Below are positions 1-8,187 of a stretch of DNA of 40,188 nt, piece after piece. The DNA is from a bacterium. GTDB taxonomy: Bacteria; Patescibacteriota; Minisyncoccia; 2-02-FULL-40-12; IGHO2-12-FULL-4. The notes beneath the pieces were generated by a model. That model worked only from the letters and a program-made list of their open reading frames with translations. It did not search any database and had not been told where the DNA came from. The first letter of the stretch is position 1. Each line of letters opens with the position of its first letter. The position numbers were made by a program, and so were the translations under genes. The stretch spans positions 1 to 40,188 of the forward strand of contig JAUSIQ010000023.1 of the NCBI GenBank assembly GCA_030647955.1. The letters are read 5' to 3'.

Positions 1-440
1 TTGGCAGCCCAGTTGGAGAATAAGCGGTAAGCCAGCTTGTAACGCCAGGGCAAAGTGCCTTCGGTGTATTCGTAATAAATGTCGTTGGTCAAAACCACCA
101 TAGAACGTCCGACAAAAAAAGCCGGCAACATGAAAGAGGCAAAAAACATGGCTTGCAAATGATCGCGACGATAAGCCCAAGGTAAGAGCAGGTGAAAGAA
201 AATATTGAAAGAAGGACGGGGCAGCCACGACGGCTTTAAAATCTTTTTTACGAAAATAGGATGATTGAGATAGGGGTCGTTAGGAATGGATCCCTTGAAG
301 TAAAGATAAAATCTGAACTCTTTGGCGAGTTCAGATGTGTCTGCTTGTTTGGCGATCTCTTCTAAGATTTTGGAGAGGTGTCTTCCTACTCCCCATCGCC
401 TGCTTTCTAGGTTGTGACATTCGATGCCAACGTTAATCAT
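1..440 (-). CDS. GT4-type glycosyltransferase, N-terminal part (runs off the window)
   Basis: The reading frame is open from the ATG at 440 to the window edge, giving about 146 residues. It begins MINVGIECHNLESRRWGVGRHL, which resembles the first strand and loop of family 4 (GT-B fold) glycosyltransferases; the nucleotide-sugar-binding C-terminal half lies outside the window. The ATG overlaps the stop of the upstream GT2 gene (ATGA), so the two are probably translationally coupled in one surface-polysaccharide or glycan operon. The GT4 class is inferred from the N-terminus and context only; donor and acceptor cannot be told. Confidence 0.7.
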   Translation of the reverse strand, partial: MINVGIECHNLESRRWGVGRHLSKILEEIAKQADTSELAKEFRFYLYFKGSIPNDPYLNHPIFVKKILKPSWLPRPSFNIFFHLLLPWAYRRDHLQAMFFASFMLPAFFVGRSMVVLTNDIYYEYTEGTLPWRYKLAYRLFSNWAA

Positions 441-1342
441 GGATTAATTTTACCGAATTGGTTCTTGTAAAAATCCAGCACTCCATCGATGATCGCATCG
501 GCGGATTTCTCTTTGCTCGGCAATAAAAACATTTTAAAGAGATTTTTGAGTAGAACGTATCCTGCCCAGAAGATTAGGAAAGGCTTGATGGTCCAGGGTG
601 CGTTGAGGCTGTTAAAAATCAGAGCATTTCTCATATGGTAACGTAAAAGGAGAGGTGAACCAAGTTTTTTAGTGGAAGCGGAAGAGCCATGATGAATAAC
701 AGCCTCGGGGACTACTTGCAGTTTGTACCCGGCTAATTGAGCGCGCATAGAGAAATCCGCGTCCTCAAAATAGAGAAAGAAAATTTCATCCAACCCTTCA
801 ATTTTTTCCAAGACTCCCCTTTTCACCAATAACCCCGCGCCAATGAGATATTCTTTAAAGTTTAAGAAATTGTTTTTTGGTTTAGTGGTGGAATGGCGCA
901 GCTCCGGTTTTAACCAGGAAATTTTCCCATGGTAAACAGTTTTGTTTGGCTCGATAATGGCCGGACCGACAGCGCCGACTTGCGGATCTTGCTCGGCGGC
1001 CGTGACTAACTTGTCGAGCGTATCTGGTTCGACGGTAGTATCGTTGTTAAGAATAAAAATATAATCCGCACCTTCGGAGAGGGCGTAGTTTATTCCAATA
1101 TTATTTCCTCCGGCATAGCCTAGATTTTGAGAATTAAAAACCAGAGAAACTCGCTTTAAATCTTGCAGTTGACTTTTTACGTATTCTCGTATATTATCTT
1201 GTTCAGTCTTATCCGAGGCGTTGTCTACGACAATCGTCCGGAAATTCGGATAGTGTAGCTCTTTAACTGAATTAAGACACTTGATAGTGTCTTCGGAATT
1301 GTTGTACTGCAGGATGATAATAAAAACGGAAGGAGGGGTCAT
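437..1342 (-). CDS. GT2 family glycosyltransferase (rhamnosyltransferase-like)
   Basis: A 301-aa GT-A protein. The N-terminus (FIIILQYNNSEDTIKCLNSV) is the usual first strand and helix, followed by IVVDNASD and the metal-binding region LNNDTTVEPD near residues 98-107. The acceptor side shows GLDEIFFLYFEDADFSMR and then AVIHHGSSAS, the pattern of WbbL/rhamnosyltransferase-like GT2 enzymes. A hydrophobic stretch near residues 250-272 may lie on the membrane. It probably adds a sugar to a lipid-linked glycan at the inner face of the membrane. Its stop overlaps the next GT4 gene by 4 bases. The sugar is not predictable. Confidence 0.88.
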   Translation of the reverse strand: MTPPSVFIIILQYNNSEDTIKCLNSVKELHYPNFRTIVVDNASDKTEQDNIREYVKSQLQDLKRVSLVFNSQNLGYAGGNNIGINYALSEGADYIFILNNDTTVEPDTLDKLVTAAEQDPQVGAVGPAIIEPNKTVYHGKISWLKPELRHSTTKPKNNFLNFKEYLIGAGLLVKRGVLEKIEGLDEIFFLYFEDADFSMRAQLAGYKLQVVPEAVIHHGSSASTKKLGSPLLLRYHMRNALIFNSLNAPWTIKPFLIFWAGYVLLKNLFKMFLLPSKEKSADAIIDGVLDFYKNQFGKINP

Positions 1343-1462
1343 ATGGGTGAGGTAGTATTTGTTATTTCCTCGATCTTTCTTTTGATTTCTTCGAGTTTAC
1401 TTATTTATTACAGTAACAAGCTTTGCAAGACAGCTAATCGAATATTAAAGGAGAGTGTATGA
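1343..1462 (+). CDS. 39-aa single-pass membrane peptide
   Basis: Short ORF: ATG at 1343, preceded by AGGAGG at 1331-1336 (6-nt spacing), which also encodes the antisense start of the GT2 gene. The peptide starts MGEVVFVISSIFLLISSSLL, a clear transmembrane helix, and ends in a short basic tail (KTANRILKESV). Its TGA overlaps the ATG of the next small ORF (ATGA). It fills the 219-base gap between two minus-strand glycosyltransferase genes. No family recognised. The perfect ribosome site could be a chance effect of Pro codons on the other strand, so it is tentative. Confidence 0.45.
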   Translation: MGEVVFVISSIFLLISSSLLIYYSNKLCKTANRILKESV

Positions 1463-1575
1463 AGGTTATAGTAGTGATTGTGATTGTGGTGGTAATATTG
1501 TCGATACTGACGGGGCTATTCCTATTTGGAGCAGATGTGTATAAAGCGGGTAAGAAATTTTTCAGCACTGACTAG
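1459..1575 (+). CDS. 38-aa single-pass membrane peptide
   Basis: ATG at 1459 with AAAGGAGAG at 1447-1454. The peptide is almost all Val/Ile/Leu for its first 23 residues (MKVIVVIVIVVVILSILTGL), then DVYKAGKKFFSTD. This is a membrane anchor with a short basic tail. It overlaps the preceding ORF by 4 bases, and its last 14 bases overlap the 3' end of the convergent GT4 gene. Two coupled tiny membrane ORFs resemble a toxin-type or membrane-modulating peptide pair, but nothing proves that. Confidence 0.5.
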   Translation: MKVIVVIVIVVVILSILTGLFLFGADVYKAGKKFFSTD

Positions 1576-2665
1576 TCCGAATCTCAGTAATGGCTTCGCC
1601 CATCTCTTCTTCAAACCGCTCTCGCGAAAACCGCTCGGCGGTTTTTTTAATGTCTAAGGGGCTATATTGAGCGTATTTATCGCTTAATCGTCGCGCTCCA
1701 TCGGCCAAAGTAGCCGGATGTGGATCATCAAAAAACTCGCCGTTGATACCCTCCAAAATATACTCCAAAGCACCCCCTCTTCGCAAGGCGAGGACGGGTT
1801 TGCCATAGGACATGGCTTCCAGAGGGGTGAGGCCAAAATCCTCCTCCTGGGGCAAGATAAAGGCCTTGGCGTGAAGATAATATGTAGCCAGATCAGTATC
1901 AGTCACCTCTCCCACCATGCGGATTTTGGAAGGGTTGGTGATCATCGCTCGCAAGCGCTTATATTCCGGTCCGCTTCCCACAATGACCAACGGCCAACCC
2001 AATTTATTAAAAGCCTCAATGGCGATCTCAATGTTTTTATGCGGAAATAATCTGGAAACGATCAGGAAATAATCGTCTCTATTTATTTTTGTGCGATCGC
2101 TGGAAAGTAAAGATGGGATGGGAAGAGTCAGTGGCGGATAAATTACCGTACTGTCTCGACCGTAATACTTCTTAATACGGCTTTGGACATTTTTTGAAAT
2201 GGCCACGAATTGATCGACACGATGACTGGACTGTCGATCCCAAATTCTTAAGAAATGCCGCATTAGGGAAAAGACCCATCCTCGCTGTTCGTATTCATGA
2301 TTCCAATCCCACAAAAAACGGGTGGGGCTATAACAATAGGAAAGATGTTTGGTTCTGGGTTTTAAGACCAAACCCTTTGAAAAAGCAATGGAAGAAGAAA
2401 TAACTAAGTCATATTCACTGAAGTCCCAAGCCTCGGCGGTCATAGGTAAAAAAGGCAAAAGCCAGCGATGTCGGCCGGTGAGATTGTACCACTTTTGAAG
2501 TGCGGATGGTTTTATCTGCGCCTGCGGTAAAAATTCCTTAGTAAATTTTTCGTTATGAAAAAAAGTATAAATGGGCGCCTCTGGAAACATCTCATGAAAA
2601 ACCTTTAGTGTCCTCTCCGCTCCCCCTAAACCCAAAAGCCAATCGTGGACGATAGCAATCTTCAT
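1562..2665 (-). CDS. GT4 family glycosyltransferase
   Basis: A 367-aa GT-B enzyme. The N-terminus MKIAIVHDWLLGLGGAERTL has the GGAE loop typical of GT4 enzymes. The C-terminal half has YFLIVSRLFPHKNIEIAIEA, VIVGSGPE and EDFGLTPLEAMSYGKPV near residue 276, the nucleotide-sugar-binding region with its Glu pair. It probably adds a hexose (mannosyltransferase-like) to a surface glycan on the cytoplasmic side. It follows mreB after a 92-base repeat-filled gap. Bases 2093-2114 inside it match one half of the 36-base palindrome at 21369-21404. Confidence 0.88.
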   Translation of the reverse strand: MKIAIVHDWLLGLGGAERTLKVFHEMFPEAPIYTFFHNEKFTKEFLPQAQIKPSALQKWYNLTGRHRWLLPFLPMTAEAWDFSEYDLVISSSIAFSKGLVLKPRTKHLSYCYSPTRFLWDWNHEYEQRGWVFSLMRHFLRIWDRQSSHRVDQFVAISKNVQSRIKKYYGRDSTVIYPPLTLPIPSLLSSDRTKINRDDYFLIVSRLFPHKNIEIAIEAFNKLGWPLVIVGSGPEYKRLRAMITNPSKIRMVGEVTDTDLATYYLHAKAFILPQEEDFGLTPLEAMSYGKPVLALRRGGALEYILEGINGEFFDDPHPATLADGARRLSDKYAQYSPLDIKKTAERFSRERFEEEMGEAITEIRTSQC

Positions 2666-2756
2666 AGTTTATCAGGTTATAAAGTTTATCAGGTTATAAA
2701 GTTGCCGATTTTTACTTGATGAACTTTAAGAACTTTATAAACTTGATGAACTATTG
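2663..2756. repeat. AT-rich repeat block between mreB and the GT4 gene
   Basis: A 17-base unit (GTTTATCAGGTTATAAA) occurs twice in tandem, followed by words such as ACTTGATGAACTTTAAGAAC and TTTATAAACTTGATGAACT. The vocabulary is the same as in the four repeats inside the ribosomal operon and the insert in mnmA. Confidence 0.75.
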
Positions 2757-2757
2757 A

Positions 2758-3765
2758 TTATCTCTTGGTAAGAATATTCCTCTTATATATATCAAGGTTG
2801 TTTAAAACGAGGCCGGTGCCTTTGGCGACGCACAGCAAGGGATCATCAGCGATGTGACAAGGCACACCGGTAATTTTAGTTACGAGGGTGTCGATATTTT
2901 TTAATAATGCTCCCCCGCCGGAGATGATGATGCCTTTGTCAATAATATCGGAACAAAGTTCGGGCGGAGTGTCTTGAAGAACGCTTTTAACTGTTTGGAT
3001 AATCTCTCGGAGTTGTTCTTGCATCGCCTCAGTAATTTCATTGGATCCTAACTCGATTGTTTTAGGATAGCCGGTGGTAAGATCGCGTCCGCGAATACTG
3101 ATTTTCTCTTCATTGGTCTGCTTGATGGCACTGCCGATGGCGATCTTAATCAGTTCGGCGGTGCGTTCGCCAATAGCCAGGCCGTGTTTTTTCTTGATGT
3201 AGTCCACGATAGCCTCGTCAATTTTATTTCCTCCTACTCGAGCGGAGTGCCAATTCACGATTCCGCCCAAGCTAATAACCGCCACTTCAATGGTTCCTCC
3301 ACCAATATTAAGAATCATGTTGCCGGAAGGGCTGTTGATGGAGATTTTAGCGCCGATGGCGGCCAAGACCGGTTCTTTGACTAAGTAAGCGGCTTTGGCT
3401 CCGGCATTGATGGTGGCTTCGATGACAGCGCGGCGTTCGGTAGAGGTAATGCCGGCTGGAACAGAGACGAGTACTTCGGGTTTGAACATGCCGATCTTGC
3501 CGATCGCTTTGCGGATGAAATAACGGAGCATGGCTTCGGTCACGCGGTAGTCGGCAATGACGCCGTCTTTAAGCGGACGGGCCACGACAATACTGTCCGG
3601 AGCGCGGCCGATCATTTCTTTGGCTTCGTTACCGACGGCGATAATTTTATTATCCAAAACGGAAATAGAAACCACCGAAGGTTCGTTGATGACGATTCCT
3701 TTCTTCGGAACAAAAACGAGAGTATTGGTTGTACCTAAATCGATGCCAATTTTCTTTACGAACAT
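2758..3765 (-). CDS. mreB: MreB/Mrl rod-shape-determining actin homologue
   Basis: A 335-aa actin-fold ATPase that forms membrane-associated filaments guiding lateral wall synthesis. Seen: phosphate-1 loop IGIDLGTTNT at 7-16, VARPLKDGVIADY, SVPAGITSTERRAVIEA, phosphate-2 region NIGGGTIEVAV and the adenosine motif IIISGGGALLKNID. Length and order match the family. It is followed by a glycosyltransferase on the same strand, which fits an envelope role. An AT-rich repeat-like spacer (3780-3820) lies just upstream, and the PEGA gene diverges from it. The cell is probably rod-shaped. Confidence 0.96.
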   Translation of the reverse strand: MFVKKIGIDLGTTNTLVFVPKKGIVINEPSVVSISVLDNKIIAVGNEAKEMIGRAPDSIVVARPLKDGVIADYRVTEAMLRYFIRKAIGKIGMFKPEVLVSVPAGITSTERRAVIEATINAGAKAAYLVKEPVLAAIGAKISINSPSGNMILNIGGGTIEVAVISLGGIVNWHSARVGGNKIDEAIVDYIKKKHGLAIGERTAELIKIAIGSAIKQTNEEKISIRGRDLTTGYPKTIELGSNEITEAMQEQLREIIQTVKSVLQDTPPELCSDIIDKGIIISGGGALLKNIDTLVTKITGVPCHIADDPLLCVAKGTGLVLNNLDIYKRNILTKR

Positions 3766-3841
3766 GGAAAATAAAATTTTCTACTAAAAACTTTATGGAC
3801 TTGAAGAACTATTTTAAGTCTTGTGGTTTTATTCCGCAACA

Positions 3842-3870
3842 TTGATAAACAAGCGAATTTCTTATATAAT
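3842..3870 (+). promoter_or_regulatory. Sigma-70-type promoter for the PEGA gene
   Basis: TTGATA (3842-3847), 17-base spacer, TATAAT (3865-3870). Start codon at 3896 with a short leader and no evident Shine-Dalgarno sequence. Confidence 0.8.
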
Positions 3871-3895
3871 ATGATAATTGAGCCTATTCTAGTAT

Positions 3896-5239
3896 ATGAC
3901 TAAGCGTACGAGACGAAAACTGTTCTATTTGTCGCTGATTATCTTTGTTTTTATGAGCATCGGAGTGCTCTCTTTTGCGTCCGGGATCACTTATGATTTT
4001 GAGAATAATCAGCTAGTACAGACTGGCTCCATTGCGATCAAAACCAATGTCGAAGCGCAGGTACTGATCGATGAAGAAAAAGTCGGAGACACTGCTCTTT
4101 TAAGTCACAATTTTTCTCGCAGAAATATGCTCCCCGGAGAGTATAATGTGCAGATTAAAAAGGAGGGCTTTCAGTCTTGGCAAAAGCAGGTGGAGGTAAC
4201 CGAAGGATTGGTCAGTGATTTCTCTAAGATTGTGCTGGTTCGAGAGATACCCGAAGAAGAGGTTCTGGATAAAGGCATCCAGATGATCTTCCCCTCTCCC
4301 GATGATCGTCGTCTCGCTTTCGTTCAAAAAGAGCAGTTGGTAATTTTTGACCTATTTAGTAGAAATGTTATCTACACTACCCCGTTGAGTGGACTAAGTG
4401 CGGCAAAGTTAAAGTTAGTTTGGGAATCACGTGGCGAGAAGATTTTAGTTCATGATGGTCTATCCGCTTTACTCATCGACCCTGTGGCTGAAAAGGGTTC
4501 ACTGCTGACTTTTCTGCCGCGTTATTTTTTAAACGAGCAAACCGTCTTGGAGGGACAAAAAATATATGGCACCAGAATACAAAAAGGTAAAAATATTTTA
4601 GAATCTTTCGATGTGGCTACTAGTGAAACCGATTTAGTAATTGAAGATCTCTACGCTTTTGATTTTGTGGATACCAGTTTGTTTTTTGTTTCCAATTTTG
4701 ATCAAAGGCTTTATCGCCTCAGATTAGAGACAAATAGTTTAGAACAATTCCCGGTAATTGACCGTCTTCCGGTCGCCGGTTCAATTAGACAATTAGAGGA
4801 ACGTGATCGTGTGGTTTATACGCTCATTGGGGACCGGCTTTATAAGATTGATCAGGCCGATTCTCTACTTATCGGAGACAAGGTGGTAAAGTTTAGTTTT
4901 TCTCCGGATAACGGACTCTTGGGCTGGATTACGGGACACGAAGCCTGGACGCTGGCTACTAAAGACAATCTTTACCAGCCCCAGAGAAGAGTTGGTGAAC
5001 GAGAAATGCTCACACGGTTCTCCGGCACCCTTGAAGATTTAACTTGGCATCAGAATGGTGCTCATCTCATTCTTAAATTCAATACCGGAGCGTCCCTGCT
5101 GGCTGAAATTGATCTACGAGGCGGGTCTAACCAATACAATTTACTCCAGGGTTCTTTGGGTAATCGGTGGCAATACAACCAAACTCTCAATAAAATAGTG
5201 CAGTGGAAGAATGGCAATCTCGTGCTAGTTTCTTACTAA
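3896..5239 (+). CDS. PEGA-domain membrane-anchored protein with propeller-like repeats
   Basis: 447 aa. A basic start (MTKRTRRKLFYLSL) leads into one transmembrane helix (about residues 8-29), so most of the protein is extracytoplasmic. Residues about 42-115 form a PEGA domain (LPGEYNVQIKKEGFQSWQKQ). The rest has strand repeats such as FPSPDDRRLAFVQKEQLVIF and FSFSPDNGLLGWITG, like a TolB/WD-type beta-propeller. PEGA domains are surface beta modules that often precede propellers in CPR genomes. It has its own promoter and a bidirectional terminator. Exact role unknown; cell-surface binding is the likely theme. Confidence 0.82.
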   Translation: MTKRTRRKLFYLSLIIFVFMSIGVLSFASGITYDFENNQLVQTGSIAIKTNVEAQVLIDEEKVGDTALLSHNFSRRNMLPGEYNVQIKKEGFQSWQKQVEVTEGLVSDFSKIVLVREIPEEEVLDKGIQMIFPSPDDRRLAFVQKEQLVIFDLFSRNVIYTTPLSGLSAAKLKLVWESRGEKILVHDGLSALLIDPVAEKGSLLTFLPRYFLNEQTVLEGQKIYGTRIQKGKNILESFDVATSETDLVIEDLYAFDFVDTSLFFVSNFDQRLYRLRLETNSLEQFPVIDRLPVAGSIRQLEERDRVVYTLIGDRLYKIDQADSLLIGDKVVKFSFSPDNGLLGWITGHEAWTLATKDNLYQPQRRVGEREMLTRFSGTLEDLTWHQNGAHLILKFNTGASLLAEIDLRGGSNQYNLLQGSLGNRWQYNQTLNKIVQWKNGNLVLVSY

Positions 5240-5245
5240 TTCAGT

Positions 5246-5279
5246 AAACAAAAAAGAGCAGTGGTGCTCTTTTTTGTTT
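5246..5279. terminator. Bidirectional intrinsic terminator
   Basis: AAACAAAAAAGAGCA (5246-5260), loop GTGG, TGCTCTTTTTTGTTT (5265-5279). It separates the convergent PEGA gene and the ribosomal operon and has a T run in each direction. Confidence 0.92.
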
Positions 5280-5283
5280 GTCT

Positions 5284-5793
5284 TTATCGCTTCGCCCATT
5301 GCGGGGACTTACGAGCTTTTTTGTGGCCGTACTTGCGGCGCTCCTTTTCGCGAGAGTCGCGAGTGAGGAATCCGGACTTTCTTAATTTCTTAGCAAAGTT
5401 AACGTCGAATAATACTAAAGCACGAGAAAGTCCATGACGAATTGCGTCCGCTTGTCCCGCAATACCTCCGCCGGAAACTTGCACGGTGGCTTTGAAGCGG
5501 TTGGTGGACTTTAGCTTTTTTAGCGGTGCCTCGACGGTTTCCTGTAATTCTTTATCAATAAAATACTCGGTGTAGTCTTTCTTGTTGACGGTCACCAAAG
5601 CATGGTCTTCACTGTTGGCTTCATCGGTGGATTTCTTGGTGTAAATTCTAACGCGCGCGATAGCCGTTTTGCGGCGTCCTACCGCTTCGTAGTATTTTTC
5701 GGAGCCCTTTTCCCCGTTATCTTTGACTTCTTGGTCAATGATAACCTCTGGGGTAATCTCCTCTTCAGTTTTGGTTTTTGTTCGTGGAGTCAT
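5284..5793 (-). CDS. rpsI: Ribosomal protein uS9
   Basis: 169 aa, longer than the usual ~130 because of an acidic N-terminal extension of about 35 residues. The conserved body starts at YYEAVGRRKTAIARVRIY and ends with RKYGHKKARKSPQWAKR, whose C-terminal Lys-Arg reaches the P-site tRNA in known ribosomes. It also has SGGGIAGQADAIRHGLSRAL. It is the last gene of the operon; its ATG overlaps the rplM stop by one base (TAATG). Confidence 0.96.
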   Translation of the reverse strand: MTPRTKTKTEEEITPEVIIDQEVKDNGEKGSEKYYEAVGRRKTAIARVRIYTKKSTDEANSEDHALVTVNKKDYTEYFIDKELQETVEAPLKKLKSTNRFKATVQVSGGGIAGQADAIRHGLSRALVLFDVNFAKKLRKSGFLTRDSREKERRKYGHKKARKSPQWAKR

Positions 5794-6134
5794 TAGGATT
5801 TAATAATCAAATTCTTGATGATCTTATCTCTTAATCGGTTTTTAGGCAACATACCATAGACGGCTGCTCGTAAAACACGACCAGGGTTTTTCTCAAATTC
5901 ATTCTCTAAGACACGGGTCTTCATTCCTCCCGGATAGCCAGAATAGTGATAATATTTCTTCTGCTTTTCCTTTTTACCGCTGAAGGCAATATTCTTAACC
6001 CCGGAAATGACCACCTTATGTTTTGGTAAAAGGTGCGCTTCATAGCTAGCCAAGTTTTTACCGCGCAAAAGATTAGCAATTTCTGTTGCTAATCGTCCGA
6101 ATACTTTATTTGTAGCGTCAATTTGGTATTCCAT
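5793..6134 (-). CDS. rplM: Ribosomal protein uL13
   Basis: 113 aa against about 142 in most bacteria. It carries DATNKVFGRLATEIANLLRG near the start, YYHYSGYPGGMKTR, and the signature VLRAAVYGMLPKNRLRDKII, but stops soon after it, so the usual last ~25 residues are missing. uL13 is an early-binding 50S protein. The start ATG at 6134 directly follows a small hairpin (GTTTGC-GAA-GCAAAC on the coding strand), with no Shine-Dalgarno site. Confidence 0.95.
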   Translation of the reverse strand: MEYQIDATNKVFGRLATEIANLLRGKNLASYEAHLLPKHKVVISGVKNIAFSGKKEKQKKYYHYSGYPGGMKTRVLENEFEKNPGRVLRAAVYGMLPKNRLRDKIIKNLIIKS

Positions 6135-6236
6135 GTTTGCTTCGCAAACTAGTTATAAAGTAGAAAGTCCTTCAAGTTCTTAAAGTTTTATGATTTGTAC
6201 TTTATGAACTTTATAACTTTACAACTTGATGAACTA
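6135..6236. repeat. Operon repeat, copy A (rplQ-rplM gap)
   Basis: An imperfect palindrome with outer arms AGTTATAAAGT (6151-6161) and ACTTTATAACT (6208-6218) and AT-rich interior words. Next to the rplM start is a second small palindrome, GTTTGCTTCGCAAAC. Nearly the same sequence recurs at 8083, 8630 and 9125. Confidence 0.9.
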
Positions 6237-6584
6237 TTTAATTAACTCAATGATGGCCATGGATGCTCCATCGCTTTTGCGAGGAGGCATTTTCATGATC
6301 TTAGTGTATCCGCCAGGGCGGGATTGATAACGGGGTGAAAGCACATCGTATACTTTTTTAGCGTTTTTGGGGTTAAGAAGGCTGTGTAAGTAACGCACGG
6401 TAGAGAGATTCTTAACTTTACCTTTGGTAATAATCTTTTCTACTCGTGGTCTAAGACTTTTGGCCTTCACTTCGGTAGTGACAATTCGTTCTCTTTCGAT
6501 AAGCGAGCGCACTAAACCATTCAGCAATGCATTGCGCTGATTCATGGTTCGTCCGAATTTCTTTTGTTTACTTAAGTGTCGCAT
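6234..6584 (-). CDS. rplQ: Ribosomal protein bL17
   Basis: 116 aa, normal length. N-terminus MRHLSKQKKFGRTMNQRNAL is the family signature (MRHxxxxxKLGR...R.AL). It also has LVRSLIERERIVTTEVKAKS and ends with YTKIMKMPPRKSDGASMAII, typical of bL17. It follows rpoA by 8 bases, the common arrangement. It binds the 50S near the exit tunnel. Confidence 0.97.
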   Translation of the reverse strand: MRHLSKQKKFGRTMNQRNALLNGLVRSLIERERIVTTEVKAKSLRPRVEKIITKGKVKNLSTVRYLHSLLNPKNAKKVYDVLSPRYQSRPGGYTKIMKMPPRKSDGASMAIIELIK

Positions 6585-6592
6585 GGATAAAA

Positions 6593-7369
6593 TTATTCCT
6601 TCTTTTTCTTTTTAGTCTTCTTTTCTTTGCTCTCCTCGCCACTTTCGGTGAGGCGCTGGTTCATACTCTCTTCTCCGGCACCGGCGTCTTCTAATCCGCC
6701 ACGCACTGTACCTAAGTGATCAGAAAGAATGTTGACCGATTTCCATAAGGCATTTTTGGGGCTTACGGTACCATCGGTTTCAATTTCCATTACTAATTTA
6801 TTGTAATCGGTGCGTTGTTCAACGCGAATGTTTTCTACGGTAAAGTTAACATTAACAACTGGAGAGAAGATCGCATCGATAGCCAATGTACCAACCGAGA
6901 TCTTTTCTTTTTGTCTCTGCTCGACTGGAACATAGCCGACACCCCTCTCGGCGATCATTTCAATTTCCAAAGAAGATTTTTTATCCGTTAAGGTGGCGAT
7001 GTGCTGCTTCTTGTTGATAATTTCAACAGAGCTGTTGGCTTTAATATCTTGAGCAGTCACTTCTTTTTCTCCGCTCACCTTAAGGGTTAAGGTGACGGGC
7101 TCATCACTAAAATTCTGAAGACGAATCTTCTTGATGTTCATGATGATCTCGATGACATCTTCTAAAATGCCTTCCATAGAAGAGAACTCATGGCTGACGT
7201 CTTTGATCTTTACGGTGGTGATTGCTGCTCCCTGAATGGAGGAAAGCAAAATACGTCTCAGAGCGTTTCCTAAGGTTACCCCGTATCCGGGATACAAAGG
7301 AGCAAACTCAAAAACAGCTCGTCCATTCTGCTCTTCTACTATTTTTACTTTTTCCGGTAAGGAAATCAT
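6593..7369 (-). CDS. rpoA: RNA polymerase alpha subunit lacking the C-terminal domain
   Basis: 258 aa versus about 310-330 normally. The N-terminal dimerisation and beta/beta'-binding domain is complete: FEFAPLYPGYGVTLGNALRR, SSIQGAAITTVKIKDVSHEF, and NALWKSVNILSDHLG near 215. After that comes a low-complexity charged tail (EESKEKKTKKKKKE) instead of the helix-hairpin-helix C-terminal domain that binds UP-element DNA and activators. Polymerase assembly should be intact, but alpha-CTD-dependent activation should not exist in this cell unless the domain is encoded elsewhere. Confidence 0.96.
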   Translation of the reverse strand: MISLPEKVKIVEEQNGRAVFEFAPLYPGYGVTLGNALRRILLSSIQGAAITTVKIKDVSHEFSSMEGILEDVIEIIMNIKKIRLQNFSDEPVTLTLKVSGEKEVTAQDIKANSSVEIINKKQHIATLTDKKSSLEIEMIAERGVGYVPVEQRQKEKISVGTLAIDAIFSPVVNVNFTVENIRVEQRTDYNKLVMEIETDGTVSPKNALWKSVNILSDHLGTVRGGLEDAGAGEESMNQRLTESGEESKEKKTKKKKKE

Positions 7370-7392
7370 AAATGTTTTAGTCTTGACCCACA

Positions 7393-7425
7393 GTCGCTAG
7401 CTCAACGCTGGGCGTAACTAGCAAC
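7393..7425 (-). promoter_or_regulatory. Nested hairpin between rpsD and rpoA
   Basis: On the coding strand GTTGCTAG (7425-7418) pairs with CTAGCGAC (7400-7393) with one G-T pair, and encloses a smaller hairpin ACGC-CCA-GCGT. It lies about 25 bases before the rpoA start, in the only operon gap of this size without the AT-rich repeat. A leader or processing element is plausible. Confidence 0.45.
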
Positions 7426-7444
7426 GGGAGTGAAAACTTATTAA

Positions 7445-8080
7445 TTACCTGGAATAATACTCAATGATTAACTGCAAATCTTTAACCTCAATTCCGCTAT
7501 CATTTAAATCTGGCAATCGTTCGATCGTGGCGGTTAAGTTTCCTTTATCTACCTTTAACCAATCCGGGGCTTCGTGCTTTGGTAACCAGCCTTGGACGAG
7601 ATGACTAAAGTAGGGACTCTTCTTACTGCCTTCGCGAATACTGATCTTATCTCCTTTTTTAGTTTGGAACGAAGGGATGTTGGTTTTAACACCGTTCACG
7701 ACAATGTGTCCGTGGGTTACTAGTTGTCTGGCCTGATCACGAGATTGAGCCAAACCCATTTTATAAACGACATTATCTAATCGTTGCTCCAAACTCTTGA
7801 TAATCAATTCTTTCGTTTCTTTCTTGGAACGCATCGCCTCTTTTATATAGGACTTGAACTGCTTCTCCATTAAGCGGTAAATGATGCGCACTTTCTGCTT
7901 GGCGTTTAGCTGCAAGCCGAATTCAGAAACTTTGCGGAAAGCGGTCTTGCCGTGCATACCAGGCGGATATGGCTTTTTGACCATAGCCGACTTTGGAGAA
8001 TTGGAACGATCCCCTTTCAAGAAGAGTTTGGTGCCAAGGCGGCGTTCGAGTTTTTCTTTTGGACCAGTATAGCGTGCCAT
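7445..8080 (-). CDS. rpsD: Ribosomal protein uS4
   Basis: 211 aa, normal length. N-terminus MARYTGPKEKLERRLGTKLF. The S4 RNA-binding domain has LEQRLDNVVYKMGLAQSRDQ and ARQLVTHGHIVVNGVKTNIP (about 93-140). The N-terminal zinc-ligand cysteines are absent, as in the C-minus form. uS4 nucleates 16S assembly and in many bacteria represses its own operon. A copy of the operon repeat precedes it. Confidence 0.97.
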   Translation of the reverse strand: MARYTGPKEKLERRLGTKLFLKGDRSNSPKSAMVKKPYPPGMHGKTAFRKVSEFGLQLNAKQKVRIIYRLMEKQFKSYIKEAMRSKKETKELIIKSLEQRLDNVVYKMGLAQSRDQARQLVTHGHIVVNGVKTNIPSFQTKKGDKISIREGSKKSPYFSHLVQGWLPKHEAPDWLKVDKGNLTATIERLPDLNDSGIEVKDLQLIIEYYSR

Positions 8081-8082
8081 AT

Positions 8083-8185
8083 GTACTTCGTAAACTAGTT
8101 ATAAAGTAGAAAGTTTATCAAGTTCTTAAAGTTTTATGATTTGTACTTTATGAACTTTATAACTTTACGACTTTACAAACTTATT
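8083..8185. repeat. Operon repeat, copy B (rpsK-rpsD gap)
   Basis: Outer arms AGTTATAAAGT (8097-8107) and ACTTTATAACT (8154-8164), with the same interior order as the other copies. The small palindrome by the start codon is partly decayed here (GTACTTCGTAAAC). Confidence 0.9.
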
Positions 8186-8187
8186 CC

